Origin: a virus | IMG/VR virus record: IMGVR_UViG_3300032242_000550 | Location: 62,001-126,000 of that record | Reading direction: 5' to 3' (one strand) | Length of the DNA stretch: 64,000 nt | Part shown: one piece after another, positions 1 to 9,724 of the stretch | Layout: each line of letters opens with the position of its first letter | How positions within the stretch are numbered: position 1 is the first letter of the stretch | Notes under the pieces: model-generated | What the model was told of the DNA's origin: nothing | The model's input: the letters and a program-made list of their open reading frames with translations, nothing else | The model's database searches: none | Program-made: the position numbers and the translations under genes

Positions 1-3000
1 TCCATTCAGCAGTTTTCGCACCACGTACTAATATACGATTTTGACGTAACCCTGTAGGCAAATTATATATGACATCGGCAAACAATGTTACATTATCAAA
101 CACGATACCATGTTCAAAGTTACTAATATTAAATTGTCCATATGCAACAGTATCACCTTGATTCAAAGGTTGTGCAGTAAATAATGTTCCATCACGTACT
201 ATACTTAAATCGGTACTTTGTATTGGATATAAATTTTGATTTAGTAAAAAGTTCTGTTTTTGTAATGTCAATGGCTGAACTATATAGCTATCTTTATTGA
301 TAGAAATAAGATTAGAAGCTGGATTGATATTAACAATACTACCTACTTCCCAACCACACTGTGCCCAATATAAGTATTCGGCTACCATTTGTTTCCAACT
401 TACTTCTAGGCCAGATTCAATTTGGTCAAATAACACACCCTGACTTGCTAAATATCTGCCGTAACCATCTAAAAATTGTGCTACTTCTTGTACTGTAACA
501 AACTCAGTTCCATACGCTACTAATTGCGGAGTGTCGTAATAATTTTTAGCCAGTTGTACACTTAACCCTTGTACAGATACTCGTTCATAGTTACCATTAA
601 TTTTTGGTTTTAATATTTTAAAATATGCATTAGTTTGACTATTACCATATACTTTATAACCAGTCTCTGTCAATTGCACAACCACACCGCTATATACGAT
701 TTTATCAAAAGGTTGATTGTCATACAACAATACTTGATAGCTTTCGTCAGGTATCAATAGACTACTATTGTTACTATTGGCAGTTGATTTTTCAACATAA
801 AATTTTAATAAATTCTTATCACTAAACCCAGCTAATCTATAAACCAATCTGACATCTATGTTGTTTAACAAATCAGTAATATTAGTAGTTGCGTCAACAC
901 CTGCTTGTTTTTCGTAGTCAACAATCCAGTTGATATAACTTGTTTTAGCTATACCATTACCATAGATTTCTACATCACTTATAACTAAATGACTTCTATC
1001 GTTTACCAAATATTGACCAAATTCTGTATTATATTTGTAGTTGTCAATATCTACACCCAGATTATAGAATTCTGCTGGTTTAGTTAATGCCAATATACGC
1101 ATTAAATCAAAAGGCCAGCTACTACTTCTACGATAGCTGAATTCAGCAGGTCCAACATCACCCACTACCCAATCACGATTAAATGATGTATTGCTATAGT
1201 TACCTACAATAGAAACAAAAGGTGATACTAGATTACCTTGACTATCTACAGGTAACACTTGTAATAATTCTGGACGTATTGCGCTAGGTATCACGACTGG
1301 ATGTCCGTTATTATAATCAATACCTTGAGCTAAGTCATTCCATAATATTAAGTTATCACTAGTATATGGTGCCATACCATATCTACTTGTCCACCAAGTT
1401 GGTTCATCTGTATAACCCAACATCTCCCATGGACTAGTATCTGGATTACTAGTATCATAGAAATATTCATATATACCTCTCCAATAACCTTGAGGTATAA
1501 CTGCTCCGTTTATCTTATTACCACTTTGGTTATAGTTGTATGAATATTGATTGTTAGAACTATAGAATTGTTTTTTATAATTAATTCTATTTTGTCCAAC
1601 CCAATCTAAGAAGCTAGTTGAATAAATCTCTAATATTTCATCATAACTATAATCAGTATCTCTAAAGAAGCCTGGTAATATTTCATATTCTTGAATTGGA
1701 ATAATATTACTTAATTTTAAGTTATTATAGATACGTTTCTCAAACTCAAGTAATACCTGATCTCTAAAATCAAACAATATACCATCAATATATTCACCAT
1801 ATAACTTATTATATGAACCATCATGCCCTACAATAAAATACGTAGGTTGATAATATGATGAATCTAGTACAACTGTTGGTATAGTAGATGGGTATAATCC
1901 CAATTTCGTTGGTGTATTAGGGACATAACTACCGTATGTTTGATTATATTCTTTAATAGTAATTTGATCGCCGGCATTTAAATCTAATGTAACTGTTAAT
2001 GAAGGACTATCAGTACTTACGGTATAGTCAACTCCGCGAATTAATTGTGTAACTATACCTAATGTATTAGTTAAATAAACCAATATACCATTATAGTTAG
2101 CTGTGGCAAAATTATATACTTTACTCAATGGATATATACTTACATCCAGTGCATTTGCAAAACTATAGGTATTAGAAATATATGCCGCTTTACTTGGCAA
2201 CATATCACTCCAGAAGAAACTATTACTATCTGTTTTTGATTTAGTAATAGTATCTAACGCATCATCTAATAATGTTGCAGGTGATACACGTTGTACATAA
2301 TCTGTTGTATTAACTGTATCAACCAATAATGTTTTAAAAGTAATATACTCTCTGCTGTTGTACATTAATGCATTAAACAAGTTATGATTTTGTTTACGTA
2401 AAAATGTACCTGGCAATACTAAACTTGCACTATTTTGAATAATCTTATTACCATAAGGAACCATATTACCCAAGTCACGGTAATTGTTTGGACCAAATAC
2501 TTCTCCGGTAGTGTTAGGATTATTGTAAAAACTACTTTGATATTGACCGCGAATATCACCCACGTTGACCATAGTGATATCAGCGTTTAATGGGTTATTA
2601 TTTAAATTAATGGGTATGCCATAATAAGCAGTTTCACTTACTTGATTACTCAATAATAATATTTCAACTACTGTATCTATTGCTGGATTAGGTACACTAA
2701 AGGTTACAATAGTTTGTGTATCATTTGTAGTTACCGTATAGTCACTTGTATATTGAATTTTATTATTAACAAAAAGTTGTATAGTAGGCCATGGACTATC
2801 CATGTCAGCTAATTTAGCAATATCACATGTATATGTTGTAGTAGGATTATTAGCATAATAATTAAATTCAAATACTTGATATTGTACGCTAGGGCCAACT
2901 GCTGTTTGCCAACCTAGTTGACGAATAGGAGTTGTTAGATTAGAATAGTCATAGACATATCCTGTATTAACTTTTTGTGTAATAGGTGTAGAACCATTAA

Positions 3001-5785
3001 CATAATTGAATTGTGCAGAATTTAATGATACGTCAAAACTAATATCACCTATATTGTTTACTGAACTATATGATAATGGAAATCCTAATATAGAATCATC
3101 TATGCCTGAACCTATAGCATAAGCAAATAATTTATTACCGGCAAATGATGTTCCTGCATAGACAGTACGATCACCAAAACTTATGCCGTTATTATCAAAT
3201 ATATCAAATAATGGTGGTTGATTTACTGTAGTTTTTTGTTGACCTGTTATCCAACTAGAACCGTCAAAGTAAAAATCCATACCTTTATAGTTATAACCTC
3301 TGAACACAACAGTTTGTTCTTCGGGTAATACAAGTCCATTATGATCTTCTGTTAATGTTATTACTTGTGGACTACCGGGTACTAGTGTACTAAATCTAAC
3401 TGTATATATTTTATTTCTAACAGTTATACTTTCATCGGCTGCAAATACAACTCTAGCACCATCAAATAATGCATAACTATCATTTTGAATATCGTTTGCT
3501 ATTAATGATGCGTTAGTACCAGTAGTAACGGTGTGTGAACCAGACCAAGATACTGTTAATATAAAATTAGTTGGGCTAGATATACTATCTATTACAGTAA
3601 TCTGACTATTTCTAGGCAATACATTAGTACTGTCATTTATATATTGACCAACTTGAAATGCTCCAGTAACACTAGATACAGGAACAGTAATAGTAGTACT
3701 AGTTCCTGCAACTAATAGTTGATTAATTGTTGCAGTATAAGCTGTATATACTTCAACGTCGGGATAATAGTTTTGTTGTCCTGCTACTAAATTTAATGCA
3801 TTTGTTGTTCTAAAGTCAATAAAATCAATTGTAGGTTTTGCAACAATACCAGAATTATATAAACGTAAGTTTGGATAAAACTCAATGATAGGACGTTTAG
3901 CTTTGTTATCTATAGTGGCATATAATGTGGCTAATTCTGGATTATTATTATATGTAGCTGTTGCATTAATTACATCAATATGAAACCATCTATTACTACG
4001 TGACCATGGATTTCTATCAAAACTATCTCTGGCTATAGTAATATAATCGGGCGTTACTGGTATATATAAATTAACGTCATAATTTCCAATATCATATGGT
4101 GTTGTATCATATGGTATATATGTACCTTGAGTAAAAGGTTCTGGTACTATTAATTCAGCTACAGGTACTAAACGAATTGCAGATCCCACACCTTCAACAT
4201 AATATTGATTATTATAGTAGCTACTAGGATATATATTTCCAGATAATATTACTTTCAATCCATTAGTAAACACAATACCGTTTGGTGAAGTGTATGTTTT
4301 TTTACCAATAATATCAGTAAGTACATTAATACGACTTGTTACGTTACTTGATATAATTCTAATTTGACCAACTTTATTACTTGATGTACCATCTTGGTAA
4401 TATAGTGTATCAAGTAGTGAACTTAAATAAGGTATTAACTGAATAGAATTGCTTGTGTTTCTATAAAAAGTTCTACCAATATATTCTGTTCCGTAATTAG
4501 CAGTAATGATTTCTTCTACTGGAATCGTACCACTATCAACTAATCTGATTACAGGATTAGTTGGATCACCTTCATATGTAATTGTGTAAAATGTAGCGGC
4601 TACATTGGTGAAATAACCACCGTCATAATTAATAAAATCTGTATTACTACCTGGTGGCACATAACCTGTAGTACCGCCATCTTCATCAAAAGGTGTTGTA
4701 CTATAGAACTTTGATACATAACCCATTGCTGTTGCAGTACCAGTACCGGTAGATGAACCAACATTTATTGCATCTATTACATCACCTATTGCATATGTAA
4801 TACCAGTTGTGTTTGCGATAGCGTTCCAATCAGTTGTACCTAAGTCATTTATTTTGTAAGTATTACCTATAACAATTTCATAAGATGGTACAGTAAAATT
4901 ACCATAGAACATTAATGTAAGACCTTCTAATGAGGTAATACCGTCTACGCCATTTACCAAATCACTGACCAATACACCATTAACCTGATCGTACGGCAAT
5001 GATGATACTACATCAACTCTATTGTTGCCGGGAAAATTATATTCAGATTGTGCATCTTTAAAGGGTACAGTAAATGTTACTACTCCCATTGATGTGCCGT
5101 TGTTGTCCACACCTAATATATCACGTGTTTGAATATTTGGTTGTGATGGATCGTATCCAGTTACACCAGGCTTACCCTGAATCCAAAATTGACTATCCTG
5201 ATCAACGGTAAAAGTATATATACCACCGCGCAATAAAGTAATTGACGGGTTGGTAGTGCCCTGTGCTTGACCATCTGCAGTTACCAAATAACCATTAGGT
5301 GTGCTAGTAATAATATATGTTGTGGCGTTGTAAACAGTTTCTGTACTAACAGTTACTGCTTCAGGGCCGTTCGGTAACCAATAGTATTGGTTAAAATTAA
5401 TAATTTTATCTAGGTTAGTAAAACTATCCCATGAATAGAATTCGCTATTGAATAGTCTATTGTTATTGTTTACTACACCGCCTTCTAGTGCCAATCCATC
5501 AACTATACCCGGATAGCTAATAAAGTCATTGGCGGTACTTGTGTCTTTCTTAAGAAAGGCTACCCCTGGATCAAGTTGGTAGTCTGTTCTAGTTTTAGTT
5601 GGTTCAGTAACATAATAATTTTTAGCATTAACACCATACCCAAATCTGCTACCTACATAACCCTGTATTCGTTTAGTATTTGGTTGGTCTACTATTTGAT
5701 CTAGTGTCGCATTTAAAAATTGACTATTGGTAGGAGTTTTAAATATTTCAGGTAGAAAATTTAATGTTCTAATTCTTGTTGCCAT
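1..5785 (-). CDS. Giant virion structural protein, probably baseplate wedge/tail (3' end outside window)
   Basis: The minus-strand frame is open from the ATG at 5785 to the window edge, giving at least 1928 residues without a stop. The protein starts MATRIRTLNFLPEIF and is rich in Asn, Thr, Tyr and Gly with no signal peptide or membrane segment, as expected of a beta-rich virion protein. No catalytic motif was recognised. It lies directly downstream of the gp6-like gene with a 26-base gap. In T4 the gene after gp6 is the long wedge protein gp7, so a gp7-like role is an inference from position, not from sequence similarity. A GAGAG stretch precedes the ATG, and a late-promoter-like GATAAGTA lies 24 bases upstream. 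I recall similar N-termini in aquatic T4-like phage contigs annotated only as structural proteins. That it is a virion protein is fairly sure; the exact role is not. Confidence 0.75.
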   Translation of the reverse strand, partial: MATRIRTLNFLPEIFKTPTNSQFLNATLDQIVDQPNTKRIQGYVGSRFGYGVNAKNYYVTEPTKTRTDYQLDPGVAFLKKDTSTANDFISYPGIVDGLALEGGVVNNNNRLFNSEFYSWDSFTNLDKIINFNQYYWLPNGPEAVTVSTETVYNATTYIITSTPNGYLVTADGQAQGTTNPSITLLRGGIYTFTVDQDSQFWIQGKPGVTGYDPSQPNIQTRDILGVDNNGTSMGVVTFTVPFKDAQSEYNFPGNNRVDVVSSLPYDQVNGVLVSDLVNGVDGITSLEGLTLMFYGNFTVPSYEIVIGNTYKINDLGTTDWNAIANTTGITYAIGDVIDAINVGSSTGTGTATAMGYVSKFYSTTPFDEDGGTTGYVPPGSNTDFINYDGGYFTNVAATFYTITYEGDPTNPVIRLVDSGTIPVEEIITANYGTEYIGRTFYRNTSNSIQLIPYLSSLLDTLYYQDGTSSNKVGQIRIISSNVTSRINVLTDIIGKKTYTSPNGIVFTNGLKVILSGNIYPSSYYNNQYYVEGVGSAIRLVPVAELIVPEPFTQGTYIPYDTTPYDIGNYDVNLYIPVTPDYITIARDSFDRNPWSRSNRWFHIDVINATATYNNNPELATLYATIDNKAKRPIIEFYPNLRLYNSGIVAKPTIDFIDFRTTNALNLVAGQQNYYPDVEVYTAYTATINQLLVAGTSTTITVPVSSVTGAFQVGQYINDSTNVLPRNSQITVIDSISSPTNFILTVSWSGSHTVTTGTNASLIANDIQNDSYALFDGARVVFAADESITVRNKIYTVRFSTLVPGSPQVITLTEDHNGLVLPEEQTVVFRGYNYKGMDFYFDGSSWITGQQKTTVNQPPLFDIFDNNGISFGDRTVYAGTSFAGNKLFAYAIGSGIDDSILGFPLSYSSVNNIGDISFDVSLNSAQFNYVNGSTPITQKVNTGYVYDYSNLTTPIRQLGWQTAVGPSVQYQVFEFNYYANNPTTTYTCDIAKLADMDSPWPTIQLFVNNKIQYTSDYTVTTNDTQTIVTFSVPNPAIDTVVEILLLSNQVSETAYYGIPINLNNNPLNADITMVNVGDIRGQYQSSFYNNPNTTGEVFGPNNYRDLGNMVPYGNKIIQNSASLVLPGTFLRKQNHNLFNALMYNSREYITFKTLLVDTVNTTDYVQRVSPATLLDDALDTITKSKTDSNSFFWSDMLPSKAAYISNTYSFANALDVSIYPLSKVYNFATANYNGILVYLTNTLGIVTQLIRGVDYTVSTDSPSLTVTLDLNAGDQITIKEYNQTYGSYVPNTPTKLGLYPSTIPTVVLDSSYYQPTYFIVGHDGSYNKLYGEYIDGILFDFRDQVLLEFEKRIYNNLKLSNIIPIQEYEILPGFFRDTDYSYDEILEIYSTSFLDWVGQNRINYKKQFYSSNNQYSYNYNQSGNKINGAVIPQGYWRGIYEYFYDTSNPDTSPWEMLGYTDEPTWWTSRYGMAPYTSDNLILWNDLAQGIDYNNGHPVVIPSAIRPELLQVLPVDSQGNLVSPFVSIVGNYSNTSFNRDWVVGDVGPAEFSYRRSSSWPFDLMRILALTKPAEFYNLGVDIDNYKYNTEFGQYLVNDRSHLVISDVEIYGNGIAKTSYINWIVDYEKQAGVDATTNITDLLNNIDVRLVYRLAGFSDKNLLKFYVEKSTANSNNSSLLIPDESYQVLLYDNQPFDKIVYSGVVVQLTETGYKVYGNSQTNAYFKILKPKINGNYERVSVQGLSVQLAKNYYDTPQLVAYGTEFVTVQEVAQFLDGYGRYLASQGVLFDQIESGLEVSWKQMVAEYLYWAQCGWEVGSIVNINPASNLISINKDSYIVQPLTLQKQNFLLNQNLYPIQSTDLSIVRDGTLFTAQPLNQGDTVAYGQFNISNFEHGIVFDNVTLFADVIYNLPTGLRQNRILVRGAKTAEW

Positions 5786-5808
5786 TATTTCTCTCTATGG
5801 TTATATAT

Positions 5809-5816
5809 TACTTATC
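5809..5816 (-). promoter_or_regulatory. Late-promoter-like box before the giant virion gene
   Basis: The minus strand reads GATAAGTA, one base off the GATAAATA form seen before other genes here. It lies 24 bases before the ATG at 5785, the usual spacing in this window, and overlaps the end of gp6. Confidence 0.35.
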
Positions 5817-8800
5817 TTATCTGTAATTGTGTTGGTGTGAGAGCCGGTATCACAAGAACATCATTAGCTGTTGCGCCATTAGCAAATATTTCATATGGTG
5901 CTGATTTAATCTCATATAAATCTCCAAAATTCATAGTAGGATCATTAGGTACTAATACTGCTGAACTAATTAAACTTCCTACTTGAGCATGTAAATATGC
6001 ACTTAATTCGCTAAAGTAAAATGTATCACCAAAGTTCCAATTGTTAATATTAAAATATGTATTCATTGCAGATAATACGGCACTACGAATTTCACTATCA
6101 CTTGCATTTGTATTGCTTGCTTTAATAACTTTAACCGTTGCTCTTAATTGTAATGGAGCTTTAGGTCCAAACAACGGTAAGAACACTACGCTATTTAATA
6201 TAACACTATCACTTAACATTTTATAATCATTAACAGCACCGTATGCTTGTGTTAATTCATTAATTGTAGGTCTATCTGGCTCAGGTATAGTGTTAGTAAT
6301 ATCTTGTAACCAATTTTGATATGCAGTATAATACGCTTGTGTTACCACATACAAATCAATAATGTTTGTAGTAGCAGGGTCAATACGTGTAGTATTATTA
6401 CTGTTATGACGATATTGGAATTGCAATCCTTGACGGCCCGTTTGCATAATATATTGTGTTTGTTTAGTTACAATATAGAAAGGGGTATTCACAGTTTGAT
6501 TTTGTACAGTTGTATAAAAATTACCAACTGATCCGTCTAGATTAGTATCTGCATATGCATAGAATAACTGCCCTACAGGATATTCATACTTAACAACTTC
6601 AATTTGAGTTTTAGTTGGGTATTGATATACCACTTCACTTGAAGGTATTAATTGATAGCGTGATAAGTTAATAGCATCTTGTATTAGTTCAAAGAAGGTA
6701 TATACACCAATATTTGACCCACCATTTACATAACCTGTTACTTCACTAAAGAAATCTGGATTACTGACTAATGTTCTATCATTAACATCTATACTTGCTA
6801 TTTCAACTTCAAAATCATTTACATAGCCATCACTCTCAACCGTTTGTCCAATAATACTTGCAGTAACTGGTGTAGCTAATGGGTAATTGCTATTTGGTTG
6901 AGTATTGGTTGCCAATACTTTAACATAATCTTGTAATATCTTTCCACTAAACGGATCATATACTAGTTTACCAGTTTCAAATGTAAAACGTGTATCAGCT
7001 ACACTACCAAAATAATATCTCAATGAACGATATGTTATAGTATAACGGTTGTTACCTGTGCTTAAGAAGTTTACAAAGTAGTTACTGGCGTTATATGCAC
7101 CAATACTCCAACGATCTTGCGCTATAGTTAAACTGTTATCAAAAATCAAACTAAAACTTTGATTTAGTTCCATTCTAACTTGTGCTTCATATATTACTGT
7201 GTTATGCAATGAATTATCAAATGCGGGTAATATTGTAGATACGATAGCACCTTGAGGTACGTAACCATTTAATGTAATCGGGCCAGTACCATTACTAAAA
7301 CTACCTTGACCATTATTATAACCATCACCTGTTACATTTAATACGGTAGTCCATAAATATGTTTTATCAGATGGGCCTGGGATACCTGATATTAAACGAT
7401 TAGTATCACTAAAATAATAACCACTAGGTGCGACAAATTTCATCATTGCACCTTTGGTTGCATATTTCATATTATGTGTAGAATATGTTCCTACTGGTAT
7501 AGGAGTATTATCACTACCATTAATATTATAGAAGTAACCAGTTAAACTATTAGCATCAACTGTTTGTTCTTGCCAATATACAACACCGTCACCGGATGAA
7601 GTGTTAACTGGATAACGTGTATAGTTTTGTATATAATATTGTCTTGCACGATTGTCTGCCAATAATACAGCTAACCTATCTGTTAAGAAGGTAATGATAT
7701 CGCCGGTTGTTGTGATAGTTAATAGTGTACTACCTTCAGTACTATTTTGATATATACCGCCGTCGTTGGCAAAACTATTAGTGCTGGAGTATTTCCCAGT
7801 TGGATCTAACAGGTCTAAGTTTTTTGACACACCAACACTACTACGGTTAATAGCTTTGCTTTTAATAATAGAACTGTATAATGTATATGGGAAATTGTTG
7901 TAATCTTCACCATTAACCATTCTGTTCTGTGTGTAATAGCGGGAAGGGGCACGTTGTTTAATATTTGCTAATGTTTCTCTTGCCTGTGCGTTTGACACTG
8001 GTGTCTGTAATTGTAATCCTAATGTAAGTGTTTCTGTTCGTCCTGCCCTACTAATATAACTTATTGATACTGATAGATTTTGCATCTCAGTTGGATTAAT
8101 AGTATATGTCAATGCATTACCTGCACGTACATATGCTCTAAATGTTCCAACTGGGATCTGGGAAAATACTCCATCACCAAAAACGTAACTAACCTGATCA
8201 TTAAATCTGGAACCCACAGAGAATATTCTACGAATACTACCTTCAGTTTGTAAGTATGCATCCGCATAAACATTTTCTACTTGTTTCCATAATGTTCTAT
8301 TTGTAGCACTGGTATTATCAGTACTCAATTGATACAACCAAGTATCTGTGTTATTAACACCCTGAATATCACCAATGTCAACTACTTGGTTAGATATTTG
8401 CTGTGCTAAATTAAAATCAAAATTCTGTAAATTACCTTGTTTAAAATAGAAAAAGAAACCTGTATTTGGGCTACCATAACCTAACTTATCATTACGATAA
8501 GCTATATTCATTCTACCACTAGGTACAGGTGGAATCTCGTAAACATAATCTTCATTTAAACTAGTTGAACTAACTAATTCAAAATTCATTGATTGATTAT
8601 CTACTACAGCAGTGAACGGTACAATTGGTAATATATTCTGGGGAATATTAATAGCATACTCATCTGTCTTAATACCTGATATTTGTGCTGTGTTTCCTGG
8701 ACGCCCAATACGTTGTGTGTTAATTAATGTAGCATTAATAATCGTATTGAACTGCTCTAACCAATTGATGTTTGCAGGATCATTCCATAATACTGTTTGA

Positions 8801-9216
8801 TTACTTAAATTATAACCATTTAAGTCCGTGATGTTTTCACTGGTTTGAATGCTTACTACTTTAATATAACCCTGACCAGCTAGATTGCGTTTAGGAGTAT
8901 AGCTTACTAGATTAGCTAGTTTAACTACGCTATCTCTACGTTCAGCAGTATCAATAAAGTTTTCACGTGCATTTAAATCACTACGGAAAGCTAAACCCTG
9001 ACCCATAAACGCCATAACGTCCATTAGTGCAATAAATTCACTTGATTCTATGTAATCATTAAAGGTTTCTGGATAGTAAACACGTAGATAGTCAATGAAA
9101 CTTTTACGTAGTGTTTCATAGTCATATGAACGGAAATCGGCTTCACGGAAGGTTTGATAGATTGCCTTCCAATCGTTGACGCCGAATAATGCTGATTGTC
9201 GTGAGCTGGTTGCCAT
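5812..9216 (-). CDS. 6: gp6-like baseplate wedge protein
   Basis: This 1134-residue protein has the N-terminal signature of the T4 gp6 family: an aromatic-rich opening, then a segment around residues 45-110 (ESSEFIALMDVMAFMGQGLA, ARENFIDTAERRDSVVKLA) that matches the conserved wedge core. gp6 forms the ring of the baseplate wedge and joins gp25 and gp53. T4 gp6 has 660 residues, so this one carries roughly 470 extra residues, mostly beta-rich and Asn/Thr/Tyr-rich. The C-terminal part (about 1010-1120), with an FGDTFYFSELSAYLHAQVG stretch, also looks conserved. It follows gp25 in the same order as T4 (25-6-7). A late promoter box lies 20 bases before the ATG. Family assignment is confident; the function of the extension is unknown. 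Confidence 0.9.
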   Translation of the reverse strand: MATSSRQSALFGVNDWKAIYQTFREADFRSYDYETLRKSFIDYLRVYYPETFNDYIESSEFIALMDVMAFMGQGLAFRSDLNARENFIDTAERRDSVVKLANLVSYTPKRNLAGQGYIKVVSIQTSENITDLNGYNLSNQTVLWNDPANINWLEQFNTIINATLINTQRIGRPGNTAQISGIKTDEYAINIPQNILPIVPFTAVVDNQSMNFELVSSTSLNEDYVYEIPPVPSGRMNIAYRNDKLGYGSPNTGFFFYFKQGNLQNFDFNLAQQISNQVVDIGDIQGVNNTDTWLYQLSTDNTSATNRTLWKQVENVYADAYLQTEGSIRRIFSVGSRFNDQVSYVFGDGVFSQIPVGTFRAYVRAGNALTYTINPTEMQNLSVSISYISRAGRTETLTLGLQLQTPVSNAQARETLANIKQRAPSRYYTQNRMVNGEDYNNFPYTLYSSIIKSKAINRSSVGVSKNLDLLDPTGKYSSTNSFANDGGIYQNSTEGSTLLTITTTGDIITFLTDRLAVLLADNRARQYYIQNYTRYPVNTSSGDGVVYWQEQTVDANSLTGYFYNINGSDNTPIPVGTYSTHNMKYATKGAMMKFVAPSGYYFSDTNRLISGIPGPSDKTYLWTTVLNVTGDGYNNGQGSFSNGTGPITLNGYVPQGAIVSTILPAFDNSLHNTVIYEAQVRMELNQSFSLIFDNSLTIAQDRWSIGAYNASNYFVNFLSTGNNRYTITYRSLRYYFGSVADTRFTFETGKLVYDPFSGKILQDYVKVLATNTQPNSNYPLATPVTASIIGQTVESDGYVNDFEVEIASIDVNDRTLVSNPDFFSEVTGYVNGGSNIGVYTFFELIQDAINLSRYQLIPSSEVVYQYPTKTQIEVVKYEYPVGQLFYAYADTNLDGSVGNFYTTVQNQTVNTPFYIVTKQTQYIMQTGRQGLQFQYRHNSNNTTRIDPATTNIIDLYVVTQAYYTAYQNWLQDITNTIPEPDRPTINELTQAYGAVNDYKMLSDSVILNSVVFLPLFGPKAPLQLRATVKVIKASNTNASDSEIRSAVLSAMNTYFNINNWNFGDTFYFSELSAYLHAQVGSLISSAVLVPNDPTMNFGDLYEIKSAPYEIFANGATANDVLVIPALTPTQLQIR

Positions 9217-9235
9217 AGTGGTATTCTCTTTTAAG

Positions 9236-9243
9236 TATTTATC
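9236..9243 (-). promoter_or_regulatory. T4-type late promoter box for gp6
   Basis: The minus strand reads GATAAATA, 20 bases before the gp6 ATG and in the short gap after gp25. It differs from the T4 late consensus TATAAATA at one base. Confidence 0.6.
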
Positions 9244-9270
9244 TTAAATGAAAACATCACTTTTGGAAGA

Positions 9271-9720
9271 TTATTGGATTACTGCGGTATTTGTGCTATT
9301 ATTGAAGAAAACACTAAGTGTTTGTGCATTGTTAAATGGAGTAACAGCTAACTCTACTTCAATTAATATACCGTTTTCTTGTGGATATGCGCTGATAGTA
9401 TTAATTATCAATCTTGGATCTTGATTAGCTACTCGTCTAATCTCAGTTTCTAATTTGTTCTGTACATCAAACGTATTTGGTTCAAATACAAAGCTCCAAA
9501 GAGTTGTACCATATCCAGGATTACCGACTTTTTGACCCTGTTGTATGTTTAGTGCATTGATAAAATCTTGTATGACTAATTGTTGGTCAACTAATCTATA
9601 CTTCTTTCCGGGTATTACGGGTGATACCATAGAACCTACACCACCTGCTATTCCCGCTGGTAAGTTAGTAGAACGGGGCTTGTTAGCGTTAATTGTACTG
9701 AAACCTACGTATGCTGGCAT
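9271..9720 (-). CDS. 25: gp25-like baseplate wedge protein
   Basis: The 149-residue product fits the GPW/gp25 family (T4 gp25 is 132 residues). After a short Pro/Gly-rich leader come residues about 46-149 with the family pattern: DFINALNIQQGQKVGNPGYG, a Trp-Phe core, ETEIRRVANQDPRLIIN, and a C-terminal strand pair. gp25 is the small sheath-nucleating wedge subunit that binds gp6 and gp53 in contractile injection machines. It lies between the gp5-like spike and gp6, as in T4. A CTAAATAA box overlapping the end of the upstream gene could drive it. The assignment is confident. Confidence 0.9.
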   Translation of the reverse strand: MPAYVGFSTINANKPRSTNLPAGIAGGVGSMVSPVIPGKKYRLVDQQLVIQDFINALNIQQGQKVGNPGYGTTLWSFVFEPNTFDVQNKLETEIRRVANQDPRLIINTISAYPQENGILIEVELAVTPFNNAQTLSVFFNNSTNTAVIQ

Positions 9721-9724
9721 ATTT

